From a virus, in the IMG/VR virus record IMGVR_UViG_3300036785_000259, positions 1 to 28,613 of that record: 28,613 nt of DNA. One strand, given 5' to 3'. The notes beneath the pieces were generated by a model, which was not told where the DNA came from, searched no databases, and worked only from the letters and a program-made list of their open reading frames with translations. Positions 1 through 5,888 of this stretch are shown piece by piece. Positions within the stretch are counted from its first letter, which is position 1, and every line of letters begins with the position of its first letter. The position numbers and the translations under genes are program-made.

Positions 1-616
1 CGCTGATCCTGAGCGGCCGACAGGCTTCGACGACTTGCCGGGTCATGTCGATGTCGGCGCTCGATGGCGTCGGATCGCCGCTGGGGTGGTTGTGGCAAAG
101 GATGATGGCGCTGGCGGACGTCTCCAGGGCGCGGCGCACCACCTCGCGCGGGTAAACCGGGGCGTGATCCACTGTGCCGATGTTCATCACCTCGTCGGCG
201 ATTAGCTGGTTCTTCTTGTCGAGGAAGAACACCCGGAATTGCTCGCGCGCCTCCTGGGCCATCGCGACGCGGACATAGGCGAGCAAGGCGGACCATGAGG
301 AAATGACCGGGCGCCGCTTGGCCTGGTTGCGGGCGGCGCGCACCATCAGTTCATGGATGATCGCCAGTTGCCGGGCGGCGGCCTCGCCGGCCAGGCGCCG
401 CACCTCGGGGCCATCGGCGCCGAAGATTTCCGCCAGGCCGCCAAAGCGGGCGAACAGGGCGGTGGCGGCGGCGCCGCCGACAAGTTCACCCAACAGGGGG
501 CGATCCGGGGCGGCGGTGATCGGGCCTAGCGCGCCCCGGCCTGGGAAGTCGATCACGCGCGCCGGTTCGGCCGTGGCGGCCTGGGGGTCGTCGGGGAAGT
601 CGAAAGTCTGCTGCAT
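1..616 (-). CDS. RadC-like JAB/MPN-domain protein (3' end outside window)
   Basis: Partial gene reading leftward off the window; 205 codons are visible from the ATG at 616. About the last 90 visible residues match the RadC/JAB fold: a Glu in AQEAREQF, then the metal-site signature HNHPSGDP with its two His at residues 175 and 177, followed by PSSAD and an Asp that completes the JAMM-type motif (HxHPSGDPxPSxxD). RadC-family proteins are often carried by mobile elements and phages; despite the old 'DNA repair' name their activity is not firmly established. The N-terminal 100 residues are poorly recognisable and rich in Ala, Pro and Gly. The gene lies 25 nt downstream of an intergenic repeat copy and is the last visible gene of the leftward cluster. 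Family assignment is confident, function is not. Confidence 0.88.
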   Translation of the reverse strand, partial: MQQTFDFPDDPQAATAEPARVIDFPGRGALGPITAAPDRPLLGELVGGAAATALFARFGGLAEIFGADGPEVRRLAGEAAARQLAIIHELMVRAARNQAKRRPVISSWSALLAYVRVAMAQEAREQFRVFFLDKKNQLIADEVMNIGTVDHAPVYPREVVRRALETSASAIILCHNHPSGDPTPSSADIDMTRQVVEACRPLRIS

Positions 617-640
617 TGAAGGCGGGTCCTGTTCCGTGGC

Positions 641-723
641 GCCGGGACCTATTCCCGGCGGGTGAGCGATGGCGCTCGGGATCGGGGCGCGGCCGAAACC
701 GCGCCCCGCGCCCCAGCGTCAGG
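641..723 (-). repeat. Intergenic hairpin repeat, copy 1
   Basis: The copy nearest the left edge of a three-copy intergenic element (others at 1059-1143 and 1898-1980). Read on the minus strand it begins at the stop codon of the 719-1036 gene. It contains a 54-nt block identical in all copies (670-723) that folds as GGGGCGCGG-TTTCGG-CCGCGCCCC. After a 13-nt variable linker comes the invariant GGGAATAGGTCCCGGC (641-656), which can itself form a small hairpin. The RadC-like start codon is 25 nt further on. No T-tract follows the strong stem. Confidence 0.85.
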
Positions 724-1036
724 CCTGGGCGACAAGCCAGGGCTTGGGCTCGCCCTGGTAGTCGGTCCAGAAGGCGTCCACCTGGGCCTGGGCGGCGTCG
801 CGCTCGCGCTCCAGCTTTCGCGCCCTTGCCAGGGGCGCCAGGGCCGAATCGTCGCCGGCGGTGGCCAGGGCCTCCAGGGCGACAACGCGGGCCTTCCAGC
901 GGGCCACGTTCAAGCCGTTGGCGTAGGCGCCCGCGCTGTCGTCGAAGTCCTCCTCAATCGGGGCGGTCCCGCCAAGCGGGACGCCATGAATTGCGATCTT
1001 CCAGAGGGCGGCGCGGAGAATGTCTGTCGAGTTCAT
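719..1036 (-). CDS. Hypothetical protein (105 aa)
   Basis: No family recognised. The protein begins MNSTDILRAALWK and has a charged, probably helical C-terminal half (KLERERDAAQAQVDAFW, roughly residues 74-90) that could form a short coiled coil. No signal peptide, membrane segment or Cys cluster is seen. The start is supported by an AAGGAA ribosome-binding site 9 nt upstream on the minus strand. Both ends touch intergenic repeat copies: copy 2 ends 23 nt before the ATG and copy 1 starts at the stop codon. This isolates it as its own cistron within the leftward cluster. It is probably a phage accessory or early protein. Confidence 0.7.
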   Translation of the reverse strand: MNSTDILRAALWKIAIHGVPLGGTAPIEEDFDDSAGAYANGLNVARWKARVVALEALATAGDDSALAPLARARKLERERDAAQAQVDAFWTDYQGEPKPWLVAQA

Positions 1037-1058
1037 AAGTCCAGTTCCTTGATGATCG

Positions 1059-1143
1059 GCCGGGACCTATTCCCGGCCGCGAACGCGCGTGGCGCTCGGG
1101 ATCGGGGCGCGGCCGAAACCGCGCCCCGCGCCCCAGCGTCAGG
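1059..1143 (-). repeat. Intergenic hairpin repeat, copy 2
   Basis: Second copy of the three-copy element. The 54-nt invariant block is at 1090-1143 and includes the stop codon of the 1139-1375 gene. A 15-nt variable linker follows, then the invariant GGGAATAGGTCCCGGC (1059-1074 read on the minus strand), here extended to GGCCGGGA-ATAGG-TCCCGGCC with an 8-bp stem. The next start codon (1036) is 23 nt downstream. Placement between stop and ribosome-binding site matches the other copies. Confidence 0.87.
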
Positions 1144-1375
1144 GCCTGGGCGCCAGGGCGTCGGCGAATAGCTGGGCGATCTGCATCAGGGAATAGACCG
1201 ATCCATCAACCACAAAGCCCGCCTGATCGTGGCAAAGGTCATAGAGTTGGGTGGACCCCCAGCTGGGCCGCTCGCGCGCCTTCTCAATGAAAAAAGGCAG
1301 GCGGGCGGCGCCAAGGAACAGGCGCCAGGAAGGTTCCAGGCCTTCGCGGGCCTCGCGCTTTTTGGCGACCTTCAC
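1139..1375 (-). CDS. Hypothetical protein (78 aa)
   Basis: No family recognised. The N-terminus is basic (MKVAKKREAREG), followed by a mixed region and an Asp/Leu-rich C-terminus. No motif, signal peptide or transmembrane segment is evident. Its ATG overlaps the stop of the preceding gene in an ATGA arrangement (1372-1375), so it is probably translationally coupled to it. Repeat copy 2 begins exactly at its stop codon. Support comes from tight packing and uninterrupted reading in the direction of the cluster rather than from homology. Confidence 0.65.
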   Translation of the reverse strand: MKVAKKREAREGLEPSWRLFLGAARLPFFIEKARERPSWGSTQLYDLCHDQAGFVVDGSVYSLMQIAQLFADALAPRP

Positions 1376-1635
1376 GCCGTCACCTGGGCGGCGTTCCAGG
1401 CCGCTTGCAGGCGGCGGTGACTGTCCAGGCCAAAGCGGTCTGAGGTTTCGAGGCGCTGATAGAGACAGGCGAAATATTCGAGGTGGTGGGCAGTCATCGC
1501 CTCGCCGATCCTCTGATAGCGCCAGAATTCGCGGGCGCGTGACCGAACATCGGCCATGTTGCGGAAGGGAAGGTCAGTCTCGTCGCGGGCGACTGCTCCG
1601 CAGGCGTCGGTGAGTTCTCGTGTCCAGATGGTCAT
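1372..1635 (-). CDS. Hypothetical protein (87 aa)
   Basis: No family recognised. An 87-residue soluble protein (begins MTIWTRELTDACG) rich in Arg, Ala and aromatic residues, with a central helical stretch around FWRYQRIGEAMTAHHLEYF. No metal motif or membrane segment is seen. The start is supported by AAAGGACCCC about 5 nt upstream on the minus strand, the same ribosome-site style as the gene starting at 3138. It sits 14 nt after the stop of the 1650-1874 gene and overlaps the next gene by 4 nt. It is likely part of a small three-gene block (1874 to 1139) bounded by repeat copies 3 and 2. Confidence 0.7.
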   Translation of the reverse strand: MTIWTRELTDACGAVARDETDLPFRNMADVRSRAREFWRYQRIGEAMTAHHLEYFACLYQRLETSDRFGLDSHRRLQAAWNAAQVTA

Positions 1636-1649
1636 TTGTCGGGGTCCTT

Positions 1650-1874
1650 TCAGGAAGTGGCGTCGGTGAGGTCGATGTTGCTGAGGTCGTCGGCGGCCTG
1701 TTGCAAGGCGTCGGCCGCCTCCTGGGCGCGGTCGCCGCGCTCGCCCTGCTGGATGCTCTCGGGCATGTTGTCGTGAAAATCCTGTTCCTCGCTGGCGGCG
1801 GTGGAAAGGATGTCCATCGCCTCGGCGATCATGGCCTCGGCGCGCTTGATGTCGGCTCTGCGGGCGTTGTTCAT
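1650..1874 (-). CDS. Small acidic helical protein (74 aa)
   Basis: No family recognised. It begins MNNARRADIKRAEAM and is dominated by Ala, Asp, Glu and Gln, giving a predicted long helical, strongly acidic protein; the last 30 residues (EAADALQQAADDLSNIDL) have coiled-coil character. A longer in-frame reading exists back to 2006, but it would run through intergenic repeat copy 3. The ATG at 1874, 24 nt downstream of that repeat as in the other two cases, is therefore preferred. No strong Shine-Dalgarno sequence is visible before this start. Possibly a regulatory or inhibitor-type early protein, but that is speculation. Confidence 0.68.
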   Translation of the reverse strand: MNNARRADIKRAEAMIAEAMDILSTAASEEQDFHDNMPESIQQGERGDRAQEAADALQQAADDLSNIDLTDATS

Positions 1875-1897
1875 TTGGGTCGTTCTCCGATGATCCG

Positions 1898-1980
1898 GCC
1901 GGGACCTATTCCCAGCCGTCGAGCGTTGGCGCTCGGGATCGGGGCGCGGCCGAAACCGCGCCCCGCGCCCCAGCGTCAGG
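1898..1980 (-). repeat. Intergenic hairpin repeat, copy 3
   Basis: Third copy of the element. The 54-nt invariant block is at 1927-1980 and contains the stop codon of the 1976-2134 gene. A 13-nt linker follows, then the invariant GGGAATAGGTCCCGGC (1898-1913 on the minus strand). The stem of the small hairpin has one changed flanking base relative to copy 2. The start codon at 1874 lies 24 nt downstream. On the minus strand the order is always stop codon, strong hairpin, linker, small hairpin, ribosome site, start. Confidence 0.86.
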
Positions 1981-2134
1981 GCCTGCGCTTTGCCGCGCGC
2001 TCGCACTCGGCGCGGGTGGGGTAAAGGCGGCTGTCAAAGTGGCCGTCCGGGGTCGTGTAGCGCCAGCCTGCGGCGCCATCCTTCCAAACAAAGTTCGGCT
2101 CTTTCGGCGGTTGCCATGCGGGTTTGGCGTTCAT
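1976..2134 (-). CDS. Small hypothetical protein (52 aa)
   Basis: A 52-residue protein (begins MNAKPAWQPPKEPNFVWK) with several aromatic residues in a WRYTTPDGHFDSRLYPTR core, which could form a small beta hairpin or sheet. No family recognised. The ATG at 2134 overlaps the stop of the SprT-like gene as ATGA (2131-2134), indicating coupled translation. A longer in-frame reading to 2257 would lie entirely inside the SprT gene and is not favoured. Intergenic repeat copy 3 starts at its stop codon. Confidence 0.65.
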   Translation of the reverse strand: MNAKPAWQPPKEPNFVWKDGAAGWRYTTPDGHFDSRLYPTRAECERAAKRRP

Positions 2135-2742
2135 TGGTCGTCGTCTCCTTCGTCCTGGGTTTCGGCCTTCATCGCGCCGTGATTGGGGCAATGCGGGGCG
2201 CCGGCCTCGTCCAGCCATTTGCGGGTGACGCGGGCGACATAGCCACACTCGCCGCACTCCACCTTCACAAGCCGGGTGGTCTGTTTCTTGCGGCCTTCGT
2301 CCGGGTTGACCTTGCCGGCGGGGTAGGCGCCGACGCGCTCGGCGTAGCGTTTAAACGTCGCGGCAAGTTCGGGGCCGGCCTGGGTGGCGGTCATCTTGCC
2401 TTCCAGGCCGACAGCCAGGGCGGCCTTGCGAAAGGGCGCCTTGTGGCCATGCTCAACCCCGACCGCCGCATGGCAAAGCTCGTGAATGAGCGTCGCCAGG
2501 ATTTCGACGGAGTCGCTGAGAACGGGGCTCACCACGATTTCAAAGTGTCCATCGGATGATCGCTGGGCCGGCCAACATTGGCCAATCGCGCGCCGGGTTC
2601 CGAACGCAAAGCCGATGCTCACCCGGACCTTGTTGGGGACCGGGTGGGCGGCCTGGGCGAGCAAGTCGGCGCAATGGACGGTCGCGGCTTCAAGCCAAGC
2701 GTGGCGCGCTTCGCTGGTCGCCTTGGGGGTGTTCTGTTTCAC
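2131..2742 (-). CDS. SprT-like zinc metalloprotease-fold protein
   Basis: A 203-residue protein from a GTG start at 2742, chosen because GGAGG lies 8 nt upstream and the GTG overlaps the stop of the preceding gene (GTGA). The zincin signature HELCH is at residues 87-91, followed by GVEHGHKAPF with further His residues (98, 100) suited to be the third metal ligand, as in the SprT/Spartan family. A C-terminal zinc-ribbon-like module follows (CGECGYV, then CPNHG, roughly residues 160-193), also typical of SprT proteins. Spartan family members act on DNA-protein crosslinks; phage SprT-like proteins have no settled function. Protease activity is inferred from the motif. An in-frame ATG further upstream (2910) would overlap the zinc-knuckle gene and is rejected. 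Confidence 0.88.
   Translation of the reverse strand: MKQNTPKATSEARHAWLEAATVHCADLLAQAAHPVPNKVRVSIGFAFGTRRAIGQCWPAQRSSDGHFEIVVSPVLSDSVEILATLIHELCHAAVGVEHGHKAPFRKAALAVGLEGKMTATQAGPELAATFKRYAERVGAYPAGKVNPDEGRKKQTTRLVKVECGECGYVARVTRKWLDEAGAPHCPNHGAMKAETQDEGDDDQ
2349..2356. repeat. GTTTAAAC octamer inside sprT-like gene
   Basis: One of five copies of the palindrome GTTTAAAC in the window, here within coding sequence. Its flank GTAGCGTTTAAACG is shared with the intergenic copy at 4060. Confidence 0.6.
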
Positions 2743-2954
2743 AGACAGACCCTCCGCATCTGGTGACGGTTGAAGGCGCGGTTTCGATGGATGTCCGCCC
2801 ATGATTGGCGGCCTGATCCGCGACAGGCGTTGCAGCGGCCTTCGTGCGCCGGCTGGCCGTTCACCACGGCGCCCCAGCCGTAGCGCCCGGACCCTCGACA
2901 CTTTTCGCAAGCGCCTGGGCGGTCGTTGGGGACTGAAAAATCAGTGAAGGCCAT
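2739..2954 (-). CDS. Twin CxxCxGxG zinc-knuckle protein (71 aa)
   Basis: A small protein with two DnaJ-type CxxCxGxG motifs: CEKCRGSG and CNACRGSG, separated by about 20 residues, enough to bind one structural zinc as in the DnaJ cysteine-rich domain. The rest is a short N-terminus (MAFTDFSVPNDRPG) and a basic C-terminal tail. The ATG at 2954 is preferred over a longer in-frame start at 2990 because it begins 5 nt after the preceding stop instead of running into that gene. It overlaps the SprT-like start by 4 nt. Proteins of this type are frequent in phages, mostly uncharacterised. A second gene of this kind lies at 9734-9979 on the other strand. Confidence 0.8.
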   Translation of the reverse strand: MAFTDFSVPNDRPGACEKCRGSGRYGWGAVVNGQPAHEGRCNACRGSGRQSWADIHRNRAFNRHQMRRVCL

Positions 2955-2958
2955 CGGA

Positions 2959-3138
2959 TCAGGCCTCCGCAAAGTAGCGGGTGGCGACATCGGCGCGGAT
3001 GGTGTCGCTGATGATGTCGGACTGTTCGAGCAAGTCGATCAGCCGGATCGCCCACTGGGCGGCCTGGGCGTGCTTGCCGCAATCCTTGAAGGCGCAGGCC
3101 TTGGCTAGAGCGCGGCTGACTTCGGTTCGGTCGATCAT
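2959..3138 (-). CDS. Small hypothetical protein (59 aa), first gene of the leftward cluster
   Basis: A 59-residue protein starting MIDRTEVSRALAKACAF and ending at the TGA at 2959-2961. It is helical by composition, with two Cys (CAFKDC) and a central segment AAQWAIRLIDLLEQ. No family recognised. The start has AAAAGGACCCC immediately upstream on the minus strand, an excellent ribosome site of the same style as the 1635 gene. It is the promoter-proximal gene: a TTGACA/TATTCG promoter lies about 50 nt upstream. The other reading frame across this region (2861-3082) has an implausible Arg/His-rich composition and no ribosome site. Confidence 0.72.
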   Translation of the reverse strand: MIDRTEVSRALAKACAFKDCGKHAQAAQWAIRLIDLLEQSDIISDTIRADVATRYFAEA

Positions 3139-3188
3139 TCGGGGTCCTTTTCCCTTGGCGCCGTCTGCGTCATTGCATCGGCTAACGC

Positions 3189-3217
3189 CGAATAGCGGTC
3201 GTTTAAACGGGTGTCAA
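3189..3217 (-). promoter_or_regulatory. Sigma70-like promoter for the leftward genes
   Basis: On the minus strand TTGACA (3217-3212) is followed by a 17-nt spacer and TATTCG (3194-3189). The -35 is a perfect consensus match, the spacing is ideal, and the -10 is weak at its 3' half, as is common in alphaproteobacteria. The predicted start of transcription is near 3181, about 40 nt before the ATG at 3138. The spacer carries the palindrome GTTTAAAC (3201-3208), an attractive operator position. Confidence 0.55.
3201..3208. promoter_or_regulatory. GTTTAAAC palindrome in leftward promoter spacer
   Basis: An 8-bp palindrome lying between the -35 and -10 of the leftward promoter. A protein bound here would block RNA polymerase. 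Operator role is inferred from position and from the repetition of the octamer elsewhere. Confidence 0.4.
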
Positions 3218-3327
3218 CCCGGACCCTGTTTCATCCGTCATGCCCGGACCCTGGGGCATAATGAGAAAGCGGACATCGGATGGCCTGGCGCGGCGGCCAT
3301 CCATCGGTTTAGCCCGCGATTTCAATC

Positions 3328-3437
3328 ATCGGATGGATGGACGGACGGATGGCGCATCGCGCGCCTGGTGATCTGTTTTGCCGGGTGGTTTTCGCTATCG
3401 CGAGACTAGGGGCCATCCGTCCGTCCATCCATCCGAT
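3328..3437. repeat. Perfect 26-bp inverted repeat in the divergent region
   Basis: The left arm (3328-3353) and right arm (3412-3437) are exact reverse complements over 26 bp, separated by 58 nt. Each arm is made of GGAT/GGAC-type short repeats (ATCGGATGGATGG, then ACGGACGGATGGC). Related shorter copies occur near 3274, 3294 and 3481. The spacer contains TTGCCG and GCTATCGC, which could be a weak rightward promoter. The structure could be a paired operator, a terminase recognition site or a large hairpin in RNA. Confidence 0.85.
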
Positions 3438-3521
3438 CAATGATCGACAGAGGGAAAAGCCGCGAAAAGGGCCTAGAATGATCGGATCGATGGATGGCCG
3501 GGCATTAAAAATGGGTCGGAA

Positions 3522-4058
3522 ATGGCGGACCTGGTTCTAACCCCTCCAGGGGAGGCCACCCGGCCGAGGCGGGGGCGGCCGCCTGGGCGGCGCAACCGGC
3601 GGTCGATAGACCTCGCTCGCTACATCGAGGCGCGATTTTCGGGGCTGACGCCTGGGCAGGTGCTGGCGGAAATGGTCATGCCAACCCCGGCCGATCTGCG
3701 GCGCGCCAGGGGGTCGATGATTCAGGCGATGGCGGACAAGGCGGCGGAGATTCAGCGGGCCTTGCACCTCGGATCGCGGGCCGATGGCTTCGCGGTGCTG
3801 TCGCGGCTGCTGATTGAACTCGCACCCTACGTTCACCAACGCCGCGCCCTGGCGCCGGCCGAGCCGGCCGAACCGACCTTGGCGAGGGTGATCGTGCTGG
3901 CGGCCGGCGAGAACGCCGATGGCGTTGATTTCTCAGGGGAAAATGACGGCGACCTGTTCCAAGTCTCCCAGCCGATGTCTCCCAGTGATAGCCAAGCGGC
4001 TGAATTCGCTGAGGATTTGCCACCCGATGCCGATGATGGCGAATTACCTGAGCCGTAG
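3522..4058 (+). CDS. terS: Putative small terminase subunit
   Basis: A 178-residue protein. The N-terminus is strongly basic (RPRRGRPPGRRNRRSIDLARYIEARFSGLTPGQVLAEM, about residues 15-50), compatible with a DNA-binding helix-turn-helix; the middle is helical (ADKAAEIQRALHLGSRADGFAVLSRLLIEL); and the C-terminus is very acidic. This basic-to-acidic layout and the position directly before the large terminase are the case for a small terminase, which recognises the packaging start site and stimulates the large subunit. No decisive sequence signature is seen, so a packaging-linked DNA-binding protein of another family remains possible. The ribosome site is weak (GGTCGGAA). It follows the divergent region with the 26-bp inverted repeat, a candidate binding site for it. 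Confidence 0.6.
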   Translation: MADLVLTPPGEATRPRRGRPPGRRNRRSIDLARYIEARFSGLTPGQVLAEMVMPTPADLRRARGSMIQAMADKAAEIQRALHLGSRADGFAVLSRLLIELAPYVHQRRALAPAEPAEPTLARVIVLAAGENADGVDFSGENDGDLFQVSQPMSPSDSQAAEFAEDLPPDADDGELPEP

Positions 4059-4059
4059 C

Positions 4060-4067
4060 GTTTAAAC
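4060..4067. promoter_or_regulatory. GTTTAAAC palindrome after terS
   Basis: This octamer begins 2 nt after the terS stop and is part of a perfect 14-bp palindrome, AGCGTTTAAACGCT (4057-4070). No clear promoter elements overlap it. It is likely a protein-binding site by analogy with the copy at 3201. Confidence 0.4.
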
Positions 4068-4161
4068 GCTTCGCAAGAGAGAAGCACCCGCGCGCGGCGG
4101 CGGCGAAGCCGCCGCACTGAGCGAACCCACCTCCGACGCCGACCCCCCCAGCCGACCCCCA

Positions 4162-4204
4162 CCCCCCCCTCCGGGCCTCGCGGGCGCGACGCATGGGGGT
4201 TTTT
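4162..4204 (+). terminator. Possible terminator in the terS-terL gap
   Basis: A C-run (4162-4169) can pair with GGGGG (4195-4199), which is directly followed by TTTTT (4200-4204). The loop of about 25 nt is long, though G+C-rich and itself foldable, so this is not a classic terminator. The preceding C-tracts (4143-4169) give the minus strand several long G-runs able to form a G-quadruplex. Confidence 0.35.
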
Positions 4205-4227
4205 CCGTCAGGCATAGTGGTTTCGGG

Positions 4228-4238
4228 TCATCCGACGC
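4228..4238 (+). promoter_or_regulatory. TCATCCGACGC motif ahead of terL
   Basis: One of four exact copies of this 11-mer on the plus strand. It ends 54 nt before the terL start. See the copies at 9947, 15997 and 28205. Confidence 0.45.
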
Positions 4239-4292
4239 GGGTGCGGTGCGCCGACACTACAGGAAGGGAAAGGGTCGGGGTCAGGAGCCGCC

Positions 4293-5888
4293 GTGGCCGC
4301 AATCGTCCGCGCCGATCAGGGCCGTCTGGCCGTTTGGACCTACGCCGGGCCGAAGGCGGAGGCCTACGAAAATTGCACCGCCCCGGTGGCGATGATCGAG
4401 GGACCATTGGGTGGGGGTAAATCGACGGCGAGCGCGCACCGCTGTCTCCGCATCGCAACCTGGCAGCACCCTAGCCCTGTGGACGGGATTCGCAAGGCGC
4501 GGATCGTCTGTGTTGCCCCTACCTACCGGCGCGCCTGGGACCAGGTGATCCCGACATTCTTTGAAGTCTATCCGAGGGACGGCGACGGCGTGCTGTGGCG
4601 GGCCGCGCGCGGCGATCCGGCCGACTACACCTGGGACACGAAGGTGCGGTTGAAGGTCGGCGGCCCCTGGTGGCGGGTGCATCTGGAGGTGCTGTTTCGG
4701 GCCGTGTCCGAGGGCCAGACCATCGAGGATTTCTTCCGGGGCTTCCAGTTCACCGCCATGTGGCTCCCCGAGGCGGACACCAACAAAGACCTCGACAGCA
4801 TCCTGTCGCTGGGCGCGAGCCGCGCCGGGCGCTATCCCTTGCCGCCGGATCGGCCGCCCGAGGCCCCTGACGCCTATGTGGGCGTGTTCGGCGACAGCAA
4901 CGCCCCGGTGATCGGGACGCCGTTCTTCCGCCGGTTCCACGAATATAAGATGCCCGATGGCGGCAAGGCGCCGCGCAGCGATCGGCTGATCAAGCAGCCC
5001 TCGGGCTTCAGCCCGCACGCCGAAAACCTGCAAAATCTCAATCGCATCCGCAAAAATTTCTACGCCTACCAGATGCAGCAGCTGTCGAAATACGACATCC
5101 GCCGCCTACTGATGAATCAGCCGGGCTTCAGCCGCGAGGGCGAGCCGGTCCACTTCAATTTTGATCCAGACACGCACCTTGTCGATAACCTGACGGTCGA
5201 TCCGTTCGGGATGGTGATCATTTCCATCGACGCCGGCAGCGGGACGCTGAAGCCGGCAGCGGTGTTCTGGCAGCGATCCGGGCGCCAGTGGCGCGCCCTG
5301 GCGGAAATCTACCTGCCAGACGGTATCCAGATGGGGACCCAGGACTTCTGCATCGAAGTCCGGCGCACCCTGGCGCGGCGATTCCACGAGATCCGCCGGC
5401 CCACGGCGCTGATCGCCATCGACCCGGCGGCGCTGAGCCCCCAGGCGGCCAGCCAATACACGACCGCCCAGGAAATCCAGCACCACACGCAGATCGAGGC
5501 GATTCCGGCGCCCCGGAATGACCGCTCGAGCCGGTTCGGGGCGCTCGACAGGCTGTTCACCGCCAGCGTCGGGCCAGGTGAGCCGGCGATGGTTATCGAC
5601 CGGGGCGAGTGCCCCGGCCTGGTGGGCGGCCTGGCCGGTGGCTACCACTATCGGCGGATCGGGCAGATTCTGAGCCCGCAACCGGTCAAGAATTCCTACA
5701 GCCACGTCTGCGAGGCGGCCGAATATGGCCCGCTGACCCTCGACGGCATGGACCCGCGCGAGGGCAGCTTCATCCGACCGGACGACGCCGATGGTTACGC
5801 TCAGGCGGTCGGACTCTACGAGGATGGCCGCTTTGAGGCGGCCCAGACGTGGCGCCCGGCGCGGTCCAGCGACGGAGGCCCCTGGTAA
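4293..5888 (+). CDS. terL: Large terminase subunit (ATPase-nuclease)
   Basis: A 531-residue packaging motor. The ATPase domain has a Walker A GPLGGGKST (residues 37-45) and a Walker B-like strand FTAMWLPEAD with the catalytic Glu at 160. The C-terminal RNase H-like nuclease has acidic residues in IISIDAGSG (Asp313) and LIAIDPAA (Asp377), and a late NSYSHVCEAAEYG segment typical of this domain. It cuts concatemeric DNA and pumps it through the portal into the prohead. The length compares with T7 gp19 (586). The start is GTG at 4293 with AGGAG 5 nt upstream. The 234-nt gap from terS is long for this compact arm and contains candidate control sequences. Its stop overlaps the next start (TAATG). 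Confidence 0.93.
   Translation: MAAIVRADQGRLAVWTYAGPKAEAYENCTAPVAMIEGPLGGGKSTASAHRCLRIATWQHPSPVDGIRKARIVCVAPTYRRAWDQVIPTFFEVYPRDGDGVLWRAARGDPADYTWDTKVRLKVGGPWWRVHLEVLFRAVSEGQTIEDFFRGFQFTAMWLPEADTNKDLDSILSLGASRAGRYPLPPDRPPEAPDAYVGVFGDSNAPVIGTPFFRRFHEYKMPDGGKAPRSDRLIKQPSGFSPHAENLQNLNRIRKNFYAYQMQQLSKYDIRRLLMNQPGFSREGEPVHFNFDPDTHLVDNLTVDPFGMVIISIDAGSGTLKPAAVFWQRSGRQWRALAEIYLPDGIQMGTQDFCIEVRRTLARRFHEIRRPTALIAIDPAALSPQAASQYTTAQEIQHHTQIEAIPAPRNDRSSRFGALDRLFTASVGPGEPAMVIDRGECPGLVGGLAGGYHYRRIGQILSPQPVKNSYSHVCEAAEYGPLTLDGMDPREGSFIRPDDADGYAQAVGLYEDGRFEAAQTWRPARSSDGGPW

Larger units (their letters stand above)
3139..3521. other. Divergent control region between leftward genes and terminase
   Basis: A 383-nt stretch with no convincing gene. 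It holds, left to right, the leftward promoter with an embedded GTTTAAAC (3189-3217), a direct repeat of CCCGGACCCTG (near 3219 and 3244), an isolated CATAAT (3257-3262), several GGATGG-type motifs, and a perfect 26-bp inverted repeat (arms 3328-3353 and 3412-3437). A further related motif, ATCGGATCGATGGATGGC, is near 3481. A reading frame at 3337-3540 crosses the inverted repeat and lacks protein-like composition. The region probably controls both arms and could hold a packaging or regulator-binding site. Confidence 0.7.

Noticed and set aside
3239-3262. CATAAT as a rightward -10 box
   Set aside because: No acceptable -35 element at 15-19 nt upstream; kept only as a passing mention in the control region.
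3337-3540. 67-codon open frame in the divergent control region
   Set aside because: Passes through both sides of the 26-bp inverted repeat, has no ribosome site and overlaps the terS start.
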